A DNA stretch of 64,000 nucleotides from Streptomyces sp. NBC_01571 (GTDB lineage: Bacteria > Actinomycetota > Actinomycetes > Streptomycetales > Streptomycetaceae). Within the stretch, counting starts at the first letter, position 1; the number at the start of each line of letters is the position of its first letter. Where the stretch lies: contig NZ_JAPEPZ010000001.1 in assembly GCF_026339875.1 (NCBI RefSeq), positions 4,092,001 to 4,156,000 of the forward strand, in the 5' to 3' direction. Positions 17,988-27,317 of the stretch are shown here, one piece after another. Position numbers and translations under genes: made by a program. The notes under the pieces were generated by a model that saw only the letters and a list, made by a program, of their open reading frames with translations, was not told the DNA's origin and ran no database searches.

Positions 17988-18776
17988 ATGCCAATATCCG
18001 GGACCCCCAACCGCAGCGAGCTCGTCGACCACCTCGTACGGACGCGTATCGCGGGCGATGTCGCCACGCCCCGCGAGAACAACCTCTCCCACTACCGCAA
18101 GCTCGCGAACGGCGACCGCAACTTCTGGCTCGGCCTGGAGCTCGGTGACCGCTGGACCGACGAGCAGGACGTCCTCGCGGTGATGGCGGAGCGGTGCGGT
18201 GTGAACGACGACCCGGAGTACCGGTACGGGCAGGACACCATCGACCCGGAGCTGACGGTCGACGCCCTGGACCGGATGGCGGCGCGGCTGCGCAAGGCCG
18301 CGGCCGCGAAGGAGCGGGTGCTGTTCGCGACCGGGCACCCGGGCGGGCTCCTCGACGTGCACCGCGCGACCGCCGCCGCGCTGCGTGCCGCGGGCTGCGA
18401 GATCGTCGTCATTCCCGAGGGGCTGCAGACCGACGAGGGGTACGTCTTCCAGTTCGCGGACGTCGCGGTGCTCGAACACGGCGCGACGCTCTGGCACACC
18501 CACTCGGGCGAGCCGATGCGGGCGATCCTCACCGGGCTGGAGCGCGAGGGCCGCCCGCTGCCCGGCCTGGTCGTCGCCGACCACGGCTGGGCCGGCTGCG
18601 CGGGCCAGCTCGGCATCGACTCCATGGGCTACGCCGACTGCAACGACCCGGCCCTCTTCCTCGCCGAGTCCGAGGGCACCGTCCAGGTGACGATCCCGCT
18701 CGACGACCACGTGACGAGTCCCCGGCACTACGACCCGATGACGGCGTATCTGCTCAACGCGGCGGGCCTCGCCTGA
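17988..18776 (+). CDS. Conserved actinobacterial protein, putative phosphatase
   Basis: 262 residues. It begins SELVDHLVRTRIAGDVATPR, is rich in His/Asp/Glu pairs, and has a central RVLFATGHPGGLLDVHRA motif, then ADHGWAGCAG and a C-terminal VPLDDHVTSPRHYDPMTAY. I recall closely similar proteins across Streptomyces annotated only as phosphatase; no standard phosphatase motif (HAD DxDx, PTP Cx5R) is visible. The conserved His/Asp clusters suggest a metal-dependent hydrolase. No signal peptide, so cytoplasmic. Single gene, convergent with the CDF transporter. Confidence 0.6.
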   Translation: MPISGTPNRSELVDHLVRTRIAGDVATPRENNLSHYRKLANGDRNFWLGLELGDRWTDEQDVLAVMAERCGVNDDPEYRYGQDTIDPELTVDALDRMAARLRKAAAAKERVLFATGHPGGLLDVHRATAAALRAAGCEIVVIPEGLQTDEGYVFQFADVAVLEHGATLWHTHSGEPMRAILTGLEREGRPLPGLVVADHGWAGCAGQLGIDSMGYADCNDPALFLAESEGTVQVTIPLDDHVTSPRHYDPMTAYLLNAAGLA

Positions 18777-18853
18777 CACAGCCGCGCCGGGGAGACGCCC
18801 GCGCCCGACGCCGCGCGCTGATCCACGGGGACCCGGCGACTCCCGGACAGCCC

Positions 18854-19825
18854 TCAGGGCCAGGGGTTCAGCCCCTCGGCCCGGCGTCGGGCGTGGCCCG
18901 GGGTCGGGTCCAGGTACACCCGGCTCACCACCGGGAACGCCTCCCGCAGTCGCTGTTCGGCCTGTTCGCAGGCCCACTCGATCTGGCCGGCGGACGACAT
19001 GTCGCGGAAGTCGACCTTGGCGGCGACGAGCGCCTCGCGCGGTCCCTGGACCAGGGTCGTCAGCTCCAGTACGGCCTCCACGTGCTCCACTGCGAGCAGT
19101 TCGGCCCGGATGCCCTCCCGGACGGCCTTCGGCAGCGGACGCCCGATGAGCAGCTCCGCGTTGGAGCGGCCGAGGACCCAGGCGACGTACAGCAGCAGGA
19201 GACCGATGCAGAGGGACGCGACGGCGTCCCAGACGCCGGAGCCGGTGAGCTGCCCGCCGAGCAGACCGCCCGCGGCGAGGACGAGACCGATCAGCGCGGC
19301 CGAGTCCTCCAGGACCACGGCCTTCACGGCGGTGTCCGGGGTGTGGCGGAGGTAGCGCTTGAAGGGCGCCCCGATCCGTGCCGCCTCACCGCGTGCCTGC
19401 CGTACGCCGGTGCGCAGGGAGTAGCCCTCCAGCAGGAAGGCGACCGCGAGCACGACGTAGGAGACGAGAGTGTCGCCCAGTTCCTCGCCCGCGACGAGGG
19501 TGTGCACCCCGTCGTAGATCGAGAACACCGCGCCGCCGACGAAGGTCGCGACCGCCGCGAGCATCGCCCAGATGTAGCGTTCGGGCCCGTATCCGAGGGG
19601 GTGTTCCTCGTCGGCCGGTTTCTCGCTGCGCTTGAGCGCGGTGAGCAGCAGCACCTCGGTGACCGTGTCGGCCACCGAGTGCGCGGCCTCGGACAGCATC
19701 GCGCTCGATCCGCTGATGACGCCCGCGACCGCCTTGGCCACCGCGATCCCCAGATTGGCGAGGGCGGCGACGATCACCGTGACCGTGCTCTCGCCCGCGC
19801 CGTCGTCCTGTGCAGCTTCAGTCAT
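18854..19825 (-). CDS. Cation diffusion facilitator family metal exporter
   Basis: 323 residues. About six hydrophobic helices in the first 210 residues and a cytoplasmic C-terminal domain of about 90 residues with the family ferredoxin-like pattern. Helix 2 has SEAAHSVADT, the HxxxD metal site typical of zinc-type CDF proteins, and helix 5 has LVLAAGGLLGG. Expected to export zinc or a similar divalent ion in exchange for protons. Ends convergently with the putative phosphatase; lies 20 bp downstream of the thioesterase gene on the same strand, so read-through is possible. Confidence 0.85.
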   Translation of the reverse strand: MTEAAQDDGAGESTVTVIVAALANLGIAVAKAVAGVISGSSAMLSEAAHSVADTVTEVLLLTALKRSEKPADEEHPLGYGPERYIWAMLAAVATFVGGAVFSIYDGVHTLVAGEELGDTLVSYVVLAVAFLLEGYSLRTGVRQARGEAARIGAPFKRYLRHTPDTAVKAVVLEDSAALIGLVLAAGGLLGGQLTGSGVWDAVASLCIGLLLLYVAWVLGRSNAELLIGRPLPKAVREGIRAELLAVEHVEAVLELTTLVQGPREALVAAKVDFRDMSSAGQIEWACEQAEQRLREAFPVVSRVYLDPTPGHARRRAEGLNPWP

Positions 19826-19845
19826 GCCCCAGTCTTACCGGGGGA

Positions 19846-20736
19846 TCAGGACATCTCACGGGGGATCCGGACGACGCCCTCCTGGATCACCGAGATGGCC
19901 AGCCGGCCGTCCTGGGTGTAGATCCGGGCCTGGCCGAGCCCGCGGCCCCCGGACGCGGACGGGGACTCCTGGTCGTACAGCAGCCATTCGTCGGCGCGGA
20001 AGGGCCGGTGGAACCACATCGCGTGGTCGAGCGAGGCCCCGACGACGTCACCGGTCACCCACCCGCCACGCCCGTGCGCGAGCAGGATGGAGTCGAGGAG
20101 CGTCATGTCGGAGACGTAGGTGGCGAGGACGACGTGCAGCAGCGGTTCGTCGACGGCGCCGTCGAGTTTGCCGTTGGTGCGGAACCACACCTGGGAGTGC
20201 GGTTCGCGGGTCTCGCCCACGGTGCCGTAGGGCGGCGGGTCGACATAGCGCAGGTCGACCGACTCGCGCGCCTCCAGGAGGCGTTCCACGACGACGGGGT
20301 CCTTGAGGACGTCCGCGTACCGCGGCAGAAGCTCGGCGGCCGTGGGCAGCGTCTCGGGGTCGGGCGCGGGCGGCATCGGGGCCTGGTGCTCCATGCCCTC
20401 CTCGTGCGCCTGGAAGGACGCGGAGAGGTGGAAGATCGGCTGCCCGTGCTGGACGGCGACCACCCGGCGGGTGGTGAAGGAGCGGCCGTCGCGGATGCGG
20501 TCCACCGAGTACACGATGGGCGCGCCGGGGTCCCCCGCACGCAGGAAGTAGGCGTGCAGGGAGTGGGCGAAGCGGTCCTCTGGGACCGTGCGCCCCGCCG
20601 CGACCAGCGCCTGCGCGGCGACCTGCCCGCCGAAGACCCGCGGGACGACGGCGGAGCGGGACTGGCCGCGGAAGATGTCCTGCTCGATCCGCTCCAGGTC
20701 GAGCAGATCGAGCAGGGACTGCAGTGCCTGACTCAT
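19846..20736 (-). CDS. tesB: Acyl-CoA thioesterase II
   Basis: 296 residues, the usual TesB length. Double hotdog fold: first half with RVFGGQVAAQALVAAGRTV and HSLHAYFLRAGDP, second half with AMWFHRPFRADEWLLY and GLGQARIYTQDGRL. Hydrolyses medium- and long-chain acyl-CoA to free acid and CoA in the cytoplasm. It follows the acyl-CoA dehydrogenase gene by 47 bp on the same strand and is probably cotranscribed with it, consistent with fatty acid turnover. Confidence 0.9.
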   Translation of the reverse strand: MSQALQSLLDLLDLERIEQDIFRGQSRSAVVPRVFGGQVAAQALVAAGRTVPEDRFAHSLHAYFLRAGDPGAPIVYSVDRIRDGRSFTTRRVVAVQHGQPIFHLSASFQAHEEGMEHQAPMPPAPDPETLPTAAELLPRYADVLKDPVVVERLLEARESVDLRYVDPPPYGTVGETREPHSQVWFRTNGKLDGAVDEPLLHVVLATYVSDMTLLDSILLAHGRGGWVTGDVVGASLDHAMWFHRPFRADEWLLYDQESPSASGGRGLGQARIYTQDGRLAISVIQEGVVRIPREMS

Positions 20737-20783
20737 GGTGTCAGTTGTACCGCGCAGTTGTTTCCGGTGATCCTTCGCGGGCC

Positions 20784-21941
20784 TTACAGGCCCATGTCCT
20801 TCGCGATGATCGACTTCATGATCTCGCTGGTGCCGCCGTAGATGCGGTTGACGCGGTTGTCCGCGTACAGGCGGGCTATCGGGTACTCGTTCATGAAGCC
20901 GTAGCCGCCGTGCAGCTGGAGGCAGCGGTCGATGACGCGGTGCGCGACCTCGGTGCAGAACAGCTTGGCGCTGGCGGCCTCGGCCGGCGTCAGCTCGCCC
21001 TTGTCGAGGGCCTCCAGGGCGCGGTCGGCGACGGCCTGCGCGGCGTCCACCTCGGCCTGGCAGGCGGCCAGCTCGAACTTGGTGTTCTGGAAGTGCGAGA
21101 CAGGCTTGCCGAAGACGGTGCGCTCCTGGACGTACTCCTTGGCGAACCGGACGGCCGCCTTGGCCTGGGCGTACGCGCCGAACGCGATGCCCCAGCGCTC
21201 GGAGGCGAGGTTGTGGCCGAGGTAGTAGAAGCCCTTGTTCTCCTCGCCGAGGAGGTCCTCGACGGGCACCTTGACGTCGACGAACGCGAGCTCGGCGGTG
21301 TCGGAGGTCTTCAGGCCGAGCTTGTCGAGCTTGCGGCCGATGGAGTAGCCCTCGGACTTGGTGTCGACGGCGAAGAGGGAGATGCCGAAGCGGCGGTCCT
21401 CGGCGGTGGGCGCGGAGGTCCGGGCGCAGACGATCACGCGGTCGGCGTGGACGCCGCCGGTGATGAAGGTCTTGGAGCCGTTGAGGACGTAGTGCGTGCC
21501 GTCCTCGGAGAGCCGGGCCGTGGTCTTCATGCCCGCGAGGTCGGAGCCGGTGCCCGGCTCGGTCATCGCGAGAGCCCACATCTCCTCGCCGGTGACGAAC
21601 TTCGGCAGGAACCGCTTCTTCTGCTCGTCGGTGGCGAGCATCTTGATGTACGGCAGGCCGAGCAGCACGTGCACGCCGGAGCCGCCGAACTGGACGCCCG
21701 CGCGGGCCGTCTCCTCGTACATCACGGCCTCGAACTTGTACGAGTCGATGCCGGCGCCGCCGAACTCCTCGTCGACACGGATGCCGAAGATGCCGAGCTC
21801 GGCGAGCTTGTGGTAGAAGTCGCGCGGCGCCTGGCCCGCGGCGAACCACTCGTCGTAGACGGGAACGACCTCGGCCTCGATGAAGGCCCGCAGGGTCTCC
21901 CGGAACGCCTCGTGGTCCTCGTTGAACACCGTACGGCGCAC
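20784..21941 (-). CDS. Acyl-CoA dehydrogenase
   Basis: 385 residues, typical family length. FAD and substrate motifs: MTEPGTGSDLAGMKT, TKTFITGG-like NGSKTFITGG, and C-terminal HGGYGFMNEYPIARLY then YGGTSEIMK. The segment NLASERWGIA places a Glu where long-chain and isovaleryl-type enzymes keep the catalytic base, so the substrate may be long or branched; this is uncertain. First gene of a minus-strand unit with tesB. A hyphenated palindrome lies 34 bp upstream of its start. Confidence 0.9.
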   Translation of the reverse strand: MRRTVFNEDHEAFRETLRAFIEAEVVPVYDEWFAAGQAPRDFYHKLAELGIFGIRVDEEFGGAGIDSYKFEAVMYEETARAGVQFGGSGVHVLLGLPYIKMLATDEQKKRFLPKFVTGEEMWALAMTEPGTGSDLAGMKTTARLSEDGTHYVLNGSKTFITGGVHADRVIVCARTSAPTAEDRRFGISLFAVDTKSEGYSIGRKLDKLGLKTSDTAELAFVDVKVPVEDLLGEENKGFYYLGHNLASERWGIAFGAYAQAKAAVRFAKEYVQERTVFGKPVSHFQNTKFELAACQAEVDAAQAVADRALEALDKGELTPAEAASAKLFCTEVAHRVIDRCLQLHGGYGFMNEYPIARLYADNRVNRIYGGTSEIMKSIIAKDMGL

Positions 21942-21974
21942 CGCCGCCTCCTCCGCCTGGTTACCTGACGCATG

Positions 21975-21992
21975 TCTAAGCGCTTGCTCAGA
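21975..21992. promoter_or_regulatory. Hyphenated palindrome upstream of acyl-CoA dehydrogenase
   Basis: TCTAAGCGCTTGCTCAGA reads as TCTnAGC-N4-GCTnAGA on both strands, 34 bp before the ATG. The form and place fit a TetR-type operator of fatty acid degradation genes. It is unlike the GTTAACG palindromes at the neighbouring TetR gene, so a different regulator is likely. Confidence 0.5.
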
Positions 21993-22104
21993 CCTCAGGT
22001 TACCCGCCGGTCACGACGGCCGTCCAGAGCCATCGGCCCCCGCCGGCCCATGACGCTCGTCACGCCGGAAACCGGAACCCGGCCGGCGCGCCCGGTCCGC
22101 CGGC

Positions 22105-22701
22105 TCACTCCGCCCCGGCCGCCGCCTCGAACGCCCCCAGGGCCATCCGGTGCAGCAGGGCCGCCGTCACCCCGCGCCCCGGCAGCGCACCCGGCCGCCC
22201 CAGGTGCGGCGTCGAGTTCAGCAGCCCGAACACCGAGTGCACCGCCGAGCGCGTGGTGGGTTCGGTGAGGGTCGGATACACCTCCCGCACGACCTCCACC
22301 CACAGCTCGACGTACTGCCGCTGGAGCTGCCGCACCAGCTTGCGGTCACTGTCCCGCAGGCGGTCCAGTTCGCGGTCGTGCAGGGTGATCAGGGGCCGGT
22401 CGTCGAGAGCGAAGTCGATGTGCCCCTCGATGAGCGAGTCGAGCAGCGCCTCCGGGCCGCCACCGGCCTCGGCCACCCGGCGCTTTCCCCCCGTGAGCAG
22501 CTGTCCGCTGATCCCGACCAGCAGCTCGGCGAGCATCGCGTCCTTGCCCGGGAAGTGCCGGTACAGACCGGGGCCGCTGATACCGACGGCCGCTCCTATC
22601 TCGTCCACGCCGACGCCGTGGAAACCGCGCTCGGCGAAGAGCCGCGCGGCCTCCTTGAGGATCTGCTCGCGTCGGGTGGGGGCGTCGGTTCTCGTGGCCA
22701 T
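22105..22701 (-). CDS. TetR-family repressor of the leucine/isovalerate operon
   Basis: 198 residues. N-terminal helix-turn-helix: REQILKEAARLFAERGFHGV then VGISGPGLYRHFPGKDAML, the classic TetR pattern. The C-terminal helical domain, LTEPTTRSAVHSVFGLLNST, would bind an effector, plausibly an acyl-CoA of leucine breakdown. Divergent from the carboxylase operon by 99 bp, with two matching palindromes between them, so it very likely represses both itself and the operon. It plays the part of LiuR, though that name in proteobacteria belongs to MerR-type proteins. Confidence 0.88.
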   Translation of the reverse strand: MATRTDAPTRREQILKEAARLFAERGFHGVGVDEIGAAVGISGPGLYRHFPGKDAMLAELLVGISGQLLTGGKRRVAEAGGGPEALLDSLIEGHIDFALDDRPLITLHDRELDRLRDSDRKLVRQLQRQYVELWVEVVREVYPTLTEPTTRSAVHSVFGLLNSTPHLGRPGALPGRGVTAALLHRMALGAFEAAAGAE

Positions 22702-22723
22702 GAAAGCAATTCTAGACAGGGAG

Positions 22724-22768
22724 GTTAGCGGTCGTTAACCTGGACGACATGCGTTAACGCTCATTAAC
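22724..22768. promoter_or_regulatory. Two TetR operator palindromes between tetR and the liu operon
   Basis: GTTAGCGGTCGTTAAC (22724-22739) and GTTAACGCTCATTAAC (22753-22768) are two 16-bp copies of the palindrome GTTAACG-NN-CGTTAAC, each with one or two changes. Their centres are 29 bp apart, close to three helical turns, placing both on one face of the DNA. Confidence 0.7.
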
Positions 22769-22800
22769 TGGTGGACCACTGGGCGAGGGGACCGCAGGAC

Positions 22801-24417
22801 ATGCAAGAAGCACCGGAGCTGACGAGCGCGGCCGATCCCGCGTCGGAGGCCTGGCGGGCCAACGAGGCGGCACATCACGCCCTCGGGGAGGAGCTGCGCG
22901 CCAAGCTCGCCGAGGCGCGGCTGGGCGGCGGCGAGCGGGCCCGCGCCCGCCACACCGCGCGCGGGAAGCTGCTCCCGCGCGAGCGGGTGGACCAGCTGCT
23001 GGACCCGGGATCACCGTTCCTGGAGCTGGCCCCCCTGGCGGCGCACGGGATGTACGAGGGACAGGCACCGGCGGCCGGAGTGATCGCCGGAATCGGCCGG
23101 GTCAGCGGCCGCGAGTGCGTGATCGTCGCCAACGACGCCACCGTCAAGGGCGGCACGTACTACCCGATGACGGTGAAGAAGCACCTGCGAGCGCAGGAGG
23201 TGGCGCTGGAGAACCGCCTCCCCTGCGTCTATCTCGTCGACTCCGGCGGCGCCTTCCTGCCCATGCAGGACGAGGTGTTCCCCGACCGCGAGCACTTCGG
23301 GCGGATCTTCTACAACCAGGCGCGGATGTCGGGAGCGGGAATCCCGCAGATCGCCGCCGTCCTCGGTTCGTGCACGGCCGGCGGCGCGTACGTCCCGGCG
23401 ATGAGCGACGAGGCCGTGATCGTGCGCAATCAGGGCACGATCTTCCTCGGCGGCCCGCCCCTGGTGAAGGCCGCCACCGGTGAGGTCGTCACGGCCGAGG
23501 AGCTGGGCGGCGGCGAGGTCCACGCACGCGTGTCGGGCGTCACGGACCACCTCGCCGAGGACGACGCGCACGCACTGCGGATCGTCCGGAACATCGCGGC
23601 CACCCTCCCCGCACGCGGGGCGCTGCCCTGGGAGGTCGCACCGGCCGCGGAGCCCAAGGTCGACCCGTACGGCATCTACGGCGCCGTGCCCGTCGACTCC
23701 CGCACCCCCTACGACGTGCGCGAGGTCATCGCGCGCGTGGTCGACGGTTCGCGCTTCGCCGAGTTCAAGGCGGAGTTCGGGCAGACCCTGGTCACCGGTT
23801 TCGCCCGCATCCACGGACATCCGGTCGGCATCGTCGCCAACAACGGCATCCTGTTCTCGGAGTCCGCCCAGAAGGGCGCCCACTTCATCGAGCTGTGCGA
23901 CCAGCGCGGCATCCCGCTGGTGTTCCTGCAGAACATCTCCGGCTTCATGGTCGGGCGCCAGTACGAGGCGGGGGGCATCGCCAAGCACGGTGCCAAGATG
24001 GTGACGGCGGTCGCCTGCACCCGCGTTCCGAAGCTGACCGTCGTGATCGGCGGCTCGTACGGAGCGGGCAACTACTCGATGTGCGGCCGGGCCTACTCGC
24101 CGCGCTTCCTGTGGATGTGGCCCGGCGCCAAGATCTCCGTGATGGGCGGCGAGCAGGCCGCCTCCGTCCTCGCGACCGTCAAGCGCGACCAGCTGGAGGC
24201 GCGCGGGGAGTCCTGGCCCGCCGAGGACGAGGACGCCTTCAAGGCCCCGATCCGCGCCCAGTACGAGCAGCAGGGCAGCGCCTACTACGCCACGGCCCGC
24301 CTCTGGGACGACGGTGTGATCGACCCGCTGGAGACCCGGCAGGTGCTGGGCCTCGCCCTGACCGCGTGCGCCAACGCGCCCCTGGGTGAACCCCAGTTCG
24401 GCGTCTTCCGGATGTGA
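22801..24417 (+). CDS. liuB: Acyl-CoA carboxylase beta subunit, 3-methylcrotonyl-CoA type
   Basis: 538 residues, the length of methylcrotonyl-CoA carboxylase beta chains. The carboxyltransferase domain fills the protein: [46 protein letters not shown] and C-terminal [16 protein letters not shown] with [15 protein letters not shown]. Transfers carboxyl from biotin to 3-methylcrotonyl-CoA in leucine catabolism. The ATG follows GCAGGA; an upstream GTG in frame would overlap the second operator. First gene of a four-gene operon. Confidence 0.88.
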   Translation: MQEAPELTSAADPASEAWRANEAAHHALGEELRAKLAEARLGGGERARARHTARGKLLPRERVDQLLDPGSPFLELAPLAAHGMYEGQAPAAGVIAGIGRVSGRECVIVANDATVKGGTYYPMTVKKHLRAQEVALENRLPCVYLVDSGGAFLPMQDEVFPDREHFGRIFYNQARMSGAGIPQIAAVLGSCTAGGAYVPAMSDEAVIVRNQGTIFLGGPPLVKAATGEVVTAEELGGGEVHARVSGVTDHLAEDDAHALRIVRNIAATLPARGALPWEVAPAAEPKVDPYGIYGAVPVDSRTPYDVREVIARVVDGSRFAEFKAEFGQTLVTGFARIHGHPVGIVANNGILFSESAQKGAHFIELCDQRGIPLVFLQNISGFMVGRQYEAGGIAKHGAKMVTAVACTRVPKLTVVIGGSYGAGNYSMCGRAYSPRFLWMWPGAKISVMGGEQAASVLATVKRDQLEARGESWPAEDEDAFKAPIRAQYEQQGSAYYATARLWDDGVIDPLETRQVLGLALTACANAPLGEPQFGVFRM

Positions 24418-24430
24418 GGGACCTCTGACC

Positions 24431-26359
24431 ATGTTCGACACCGTTCTTGTGGCCAACCGCGGCGAGATCGCCGTCCGGGTCATCCGCACCCTGCGATCGC
24501 TGGGCGTGCGCTCGGTCGCCGTCTTCTCCGACGCGGACGCCGACGCCCGGCACGTGCGCGAGGCGGACACGGCGGTACGGATCGGCCCGGCGCCCGCCGC
24601 CGAGAGCTATCTGTCGGTGCCCGCCCTGCTGGAGGCGGCGGCGCGGACCGGGGCCCAGGCCGTGCACCCGGGCTACGGCTTCCTCGCGGAGAACGCCTCG
24701 TTCGCGCGCGCCTGCGCCGAGGCCGGTCTCGTCTTCATCGGCCCGCCCGCCGACGCGATCGCCCTCATGGGCGACAAGATCCGCGCCAAGGAGACGGTCC
24801 GGGCGGCGGGCGTCCCGGTCGTCCCGGGCTCCTCCGGCAGCGGTCTCACCGACGCCCAGCTGGCCGAGGCGGCACGGGAGATCGGCATGCCGGTGCTCCT
24901 GAAGCCGAGCGCGGGCGGCGGCGGCAAGGGCATGCGGCTGGTGCGGGACGCCGCTGACCTGGCCGACGAGATCGCCGCCGCCCGGCGCGAGGCCCGCGCC
25001 TCCTTCGGCGACGACACCCTCCTCGTGGAGCGCTGGGTCGACCGCCCCCGCCACATCGAGATCCAGGTCCTGGCCGACGGCCACGGGAACGTGGTGCACC
25101 TCGGCGAGCGCGAGTGCTCCCTGCAGCGCCGCCACCAGAAGATCATCGAGGAGGCGCCCAGCGTGTTCCTCGACGCCGCGACCCGGGCCTCCATGGGCGA
25201 GGCGGCGGTCCAGGCGGCCCGCTCCTGCGGGTACGAGGGCGCGGGCACCGTGGAGTTCATCGTCCCCGGCTCCGACCCGTCCTCCTACTACTTCATGGAG
25301 ATGAACACCCGCCTCCAGGTGGAGCACCCGGTCACCGAACTGGTCACGGGACTCGACCTGGTGGAGTGGCAGCTCCGGGTGGCCGCCGGCGAGCGGCTGC
25401 CCTACGAGCAGCAGGACATCACGCTCACCGGGCACGCCGTCGAGGCGCGCGTCTGCGCGGAGGACCCCTCCCGCGGCTTCCTCCCGTCCGGCGGCACGGT
25501 GCTCTCCCTGCGCGAGCCGCAGGGCGACGGGGTGCGCACCGACTCGGGACTGAGCGAGGGCACGGAGGTCGGCAGCCTGTACGACCCGATGCTGTCCAAG
25601 GTCGTCGCCTACGGCCCGGACCGCGCGACCGCGCTGCGCAAACTGCGCGCCGCCCTCGCGGAGACGGTCACGCTCGGCGTCCAGACCAACGCGGGGTTCC
25701 TGCGCCGGCTGCTGGCCCACCCGGCGGTCGTGGCGGGCGAGTTGGACACCGGCCTGGTGGAGCGGGAGGCGGACGGCCTGGTCTCCGGTGACGTGCCGGA
25801 GGAGGTGTACGAGGCGGCCGCGGCCGTACGGCTCGACGCCCTGGAGCCCCGGGGCGAGGGCTGGAGCGACCCCTTCTCGGTGCCGAGCGGCTGGCGGCTC
25901 GGCGGCACTCCCGCGCCCGTGGGCTTCCACCTGCGGGTGCACGACCCCGTGGACCACGTCCCGCGCGGCACCCACACGGTCACCGCCGACCAGGTCTCCG
26001 TGACCCTCGACGGCGTACGCCACACCTTCCACCGGGCCGGTGACTGGCTCGGCCGCGACGGCGACGCCTGGCACGTCCGCGACCACGACCCGGTCGCCGC
26101 GTCCCTGACCGGTGCGGCGCACGCCGGGGCCGACTCACTGACCGCGCCCATGCCCGGCACGGTGACCGTCGTCAAGGTCGCGGTCGGGGACGAGGTGGCC
26201 GCGGGGCAGAGCCTGCTGGTGGTCGAGGCGATGAAGATGGAGCACGTCATCTCCGCCCCGCACGCGGGAACCGTCAGCGAACTGGACGTCACCCCGGGCA
26301 CGACGGTCGCCATGGACCAGATCCTGGCCGTGATCACCCCGTACGAGGAGACGACATGA
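24431..26359 (+). CDS. liuD: Acyl-CoA carboxylase alpha subunit (biotin carboxylase plus carrier)
   Basis: 642 residues. Biotin carboxylase domain (about 1-445) with [20 protein letters not shown], the Gly-rich [14 protein letters not shown] loop, and [17 protein letters not shown] [16 protein letters not shown] linker domain, then a biotin carrier domain ending the protein, with the biotin-accepting EAMKMEHV (Lys602). Carboxylates biotin with bicarbonate and ATP for the beta chain encoded just upstream, 13 bp away. The last codon overlaps the HMG-CoA lyase start (ATGA). Confidence 0.9.
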   Translation: MFDTVLVANRGEIAVRVIRTLRSLGVRSVAVFSDADADARHVREADTAVRIGPAPAAESYLSVPALLEAAARTGAQAVHPGYGFLAENASFARACAEAGLVFIGPPADAIALMGDKIRAKETVRAAGVPVVPGSSGSGLTDAQLAEAAREIGMPVLLKPSAGGGGKGMRLVRDAADLADEIAAARREARASFGDDTLLVERWVDRPRHIEIQVLADGHGNVVHLGERECSLQRRHQKIIEEAPSVFLDAATRASMGEAAVQAARSCGYEGAGTVEFIVPGSDPSSYYFMEMNTRLQVEHPVTELVTGLDLVEWQLRVAAGERLPYEQQDITLTGHAVEARVCAEDPSRGFLPSGGTVLSLREPQGDGVRTDSGLSEGTEVGSLYDPMLSKVVAYGPDRATALRKLRAALAETVTLGVQTNAGFLRRLLAHPAVVAGELDTGLVEREADGLVSGDVPEEVYEAAAAVRLDALEPRGEGWSDPFSVPSGWRLGGTPAPVGFHLRVHDPVDHVPRGTHTVTADQVSVTLDGVRHTFHRAGDWLGRDGDAWHVRDHDPVAASLTGAAHAGADSLTAPMPGTVTVVKVAVGDEVAAGQSLLVVEAMKMEHVISAPHAGTVSELDVTPGTTVAMDQILAVITPYEETT

Positions 26360-27312
26360 GCACCCCGGAACTCGGCCTCCCGATGGTCGTACCGGCCCAG
26401 GACCTGCCCGCGCGGGTGCGGATCCACGAGGTCGGCGCGCGCGACGGACTGCAGAACGAGAAGGCGACCGTACCGACCGAGGTCAAGGCCGAGTTCATCC
26501 GGCGCCTCGCCGACGCGGGCCTGACCACCATCGAGGCCACCAGCTTCGTCCACCCGAAGTGGGTGCCCCAACTGGCGGACTCGGAGCAGCTGTTCCCCCT
26601 GGTGAGCGACCTCGGCGACACGGCCGGGGTGCGCCTCCCGGTCCTCGTACCGAACGAACGCGGTCTCGACCGGGCCCTCGCCCTCGGCGCCCGCCATGTC
26701 GCCGTCTTCGCCAGTGCGACGGAGTCCTTCGCGAAGGCCAACCTCAACCGCACCGTGGACGAGTCGCTGGCCATGTTCGAGCCGGTGGTGTCCCGGGCCA
26801 GGGCCGACCGGGCGCACGTCCGCGGCTACGTCTCGATGTGCTTCGGCGATCCCTGGGAGGGCGCCGTCCCCATCCACCAGGTCGTGCGCGTGTGCAGGGC
26901 CCTGCTGGACATGGGCTGCGACGAGCTGAGCCTGGGCGACACGATCGGCGTGGCGACGCCGGGCCACGTCCAGAACCTGCTGGCCGAACTCAACGAGGAG
27001 GGCGTGCCGACCAGCGTGCTCGGCGTGCACTTCCACGACACCTACGGCCAGGCGCTCGCCAACACCCTGGCGAGCCTGCAGCACGGGGTGACGACCGTCG
27101 ACGCGTCAGCGGGCGGCCTCGGCGGCTGTCCGTACGCGAAGTCCGCGACCGGCAACCTCGCCACCGAAGACCTCGTATGGATGCTTCAGGGCCTCGGTAT
27201 CGACACCGGGGTCGACCTCGGCCGCCTCACCGCCACCAGCGTGTGGATGGCCGGACAACTGGGCCGACCCAGCCCGTCCCGCACCGTCAAAGCCCTCTCC
27301 CACCAGGAGTGA
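26356..27312 (+). CDS. liuE: Hydroxymethylglutaryl-CoA lyase
   Basis: 318 residues. DRE-TIM metallolyase barrel with [16 protein letters not shown] (catalytic Arg-Asp) near residue 20, the metal-binding [12 protein letters not shown] near 235, and the C-terminal flexible loop [15 protein letters not shown] with the reactive Cys. Splits HMG-CoA into acetyl-CoA and acetoacetate, the last step of leucine breakdown. ATGA overlap with the carboxylase alpha gene; 5 bp before the acyl-CoA dehydrogenase. Confidence 0.92.
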   Translation: MSTPELGLPMVVPAQDLPARVRIHEVGARDGLQNEKATVPTEVKAEFIRRLADAGLTTIEATSFVHPKWVPQLADSEQLFPLVSDLGDTAGVRLPVLVPNERGLDRALALGARHVAVFASATESFAKANLNRTVDESLAMFEPVVSRARADRAHVRGYVSMCFGDPWEGAVPIHQVVRVCRALLDMGCDELSLGDTIGVATPGHVQNLLAELNEEGVPTSVLGVHFHDTYGQALANTLASLQHGVTTVDASAGGLGGCPYAKSATGNLATEDLVWMLQGLGIDTGVDLGRLTATSVWMAGQLGRPSPSRTVKALSHQE

Positions 27313-27317
27313 ATCCC

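Noticed and set aside
22771..22800. Upstream GTG as start of the carboxylase beta gene
   Set aside because: It adds residues not typical of the family and lies next to the second TetR operator; the ATG at 22801 has its own ribosome site.
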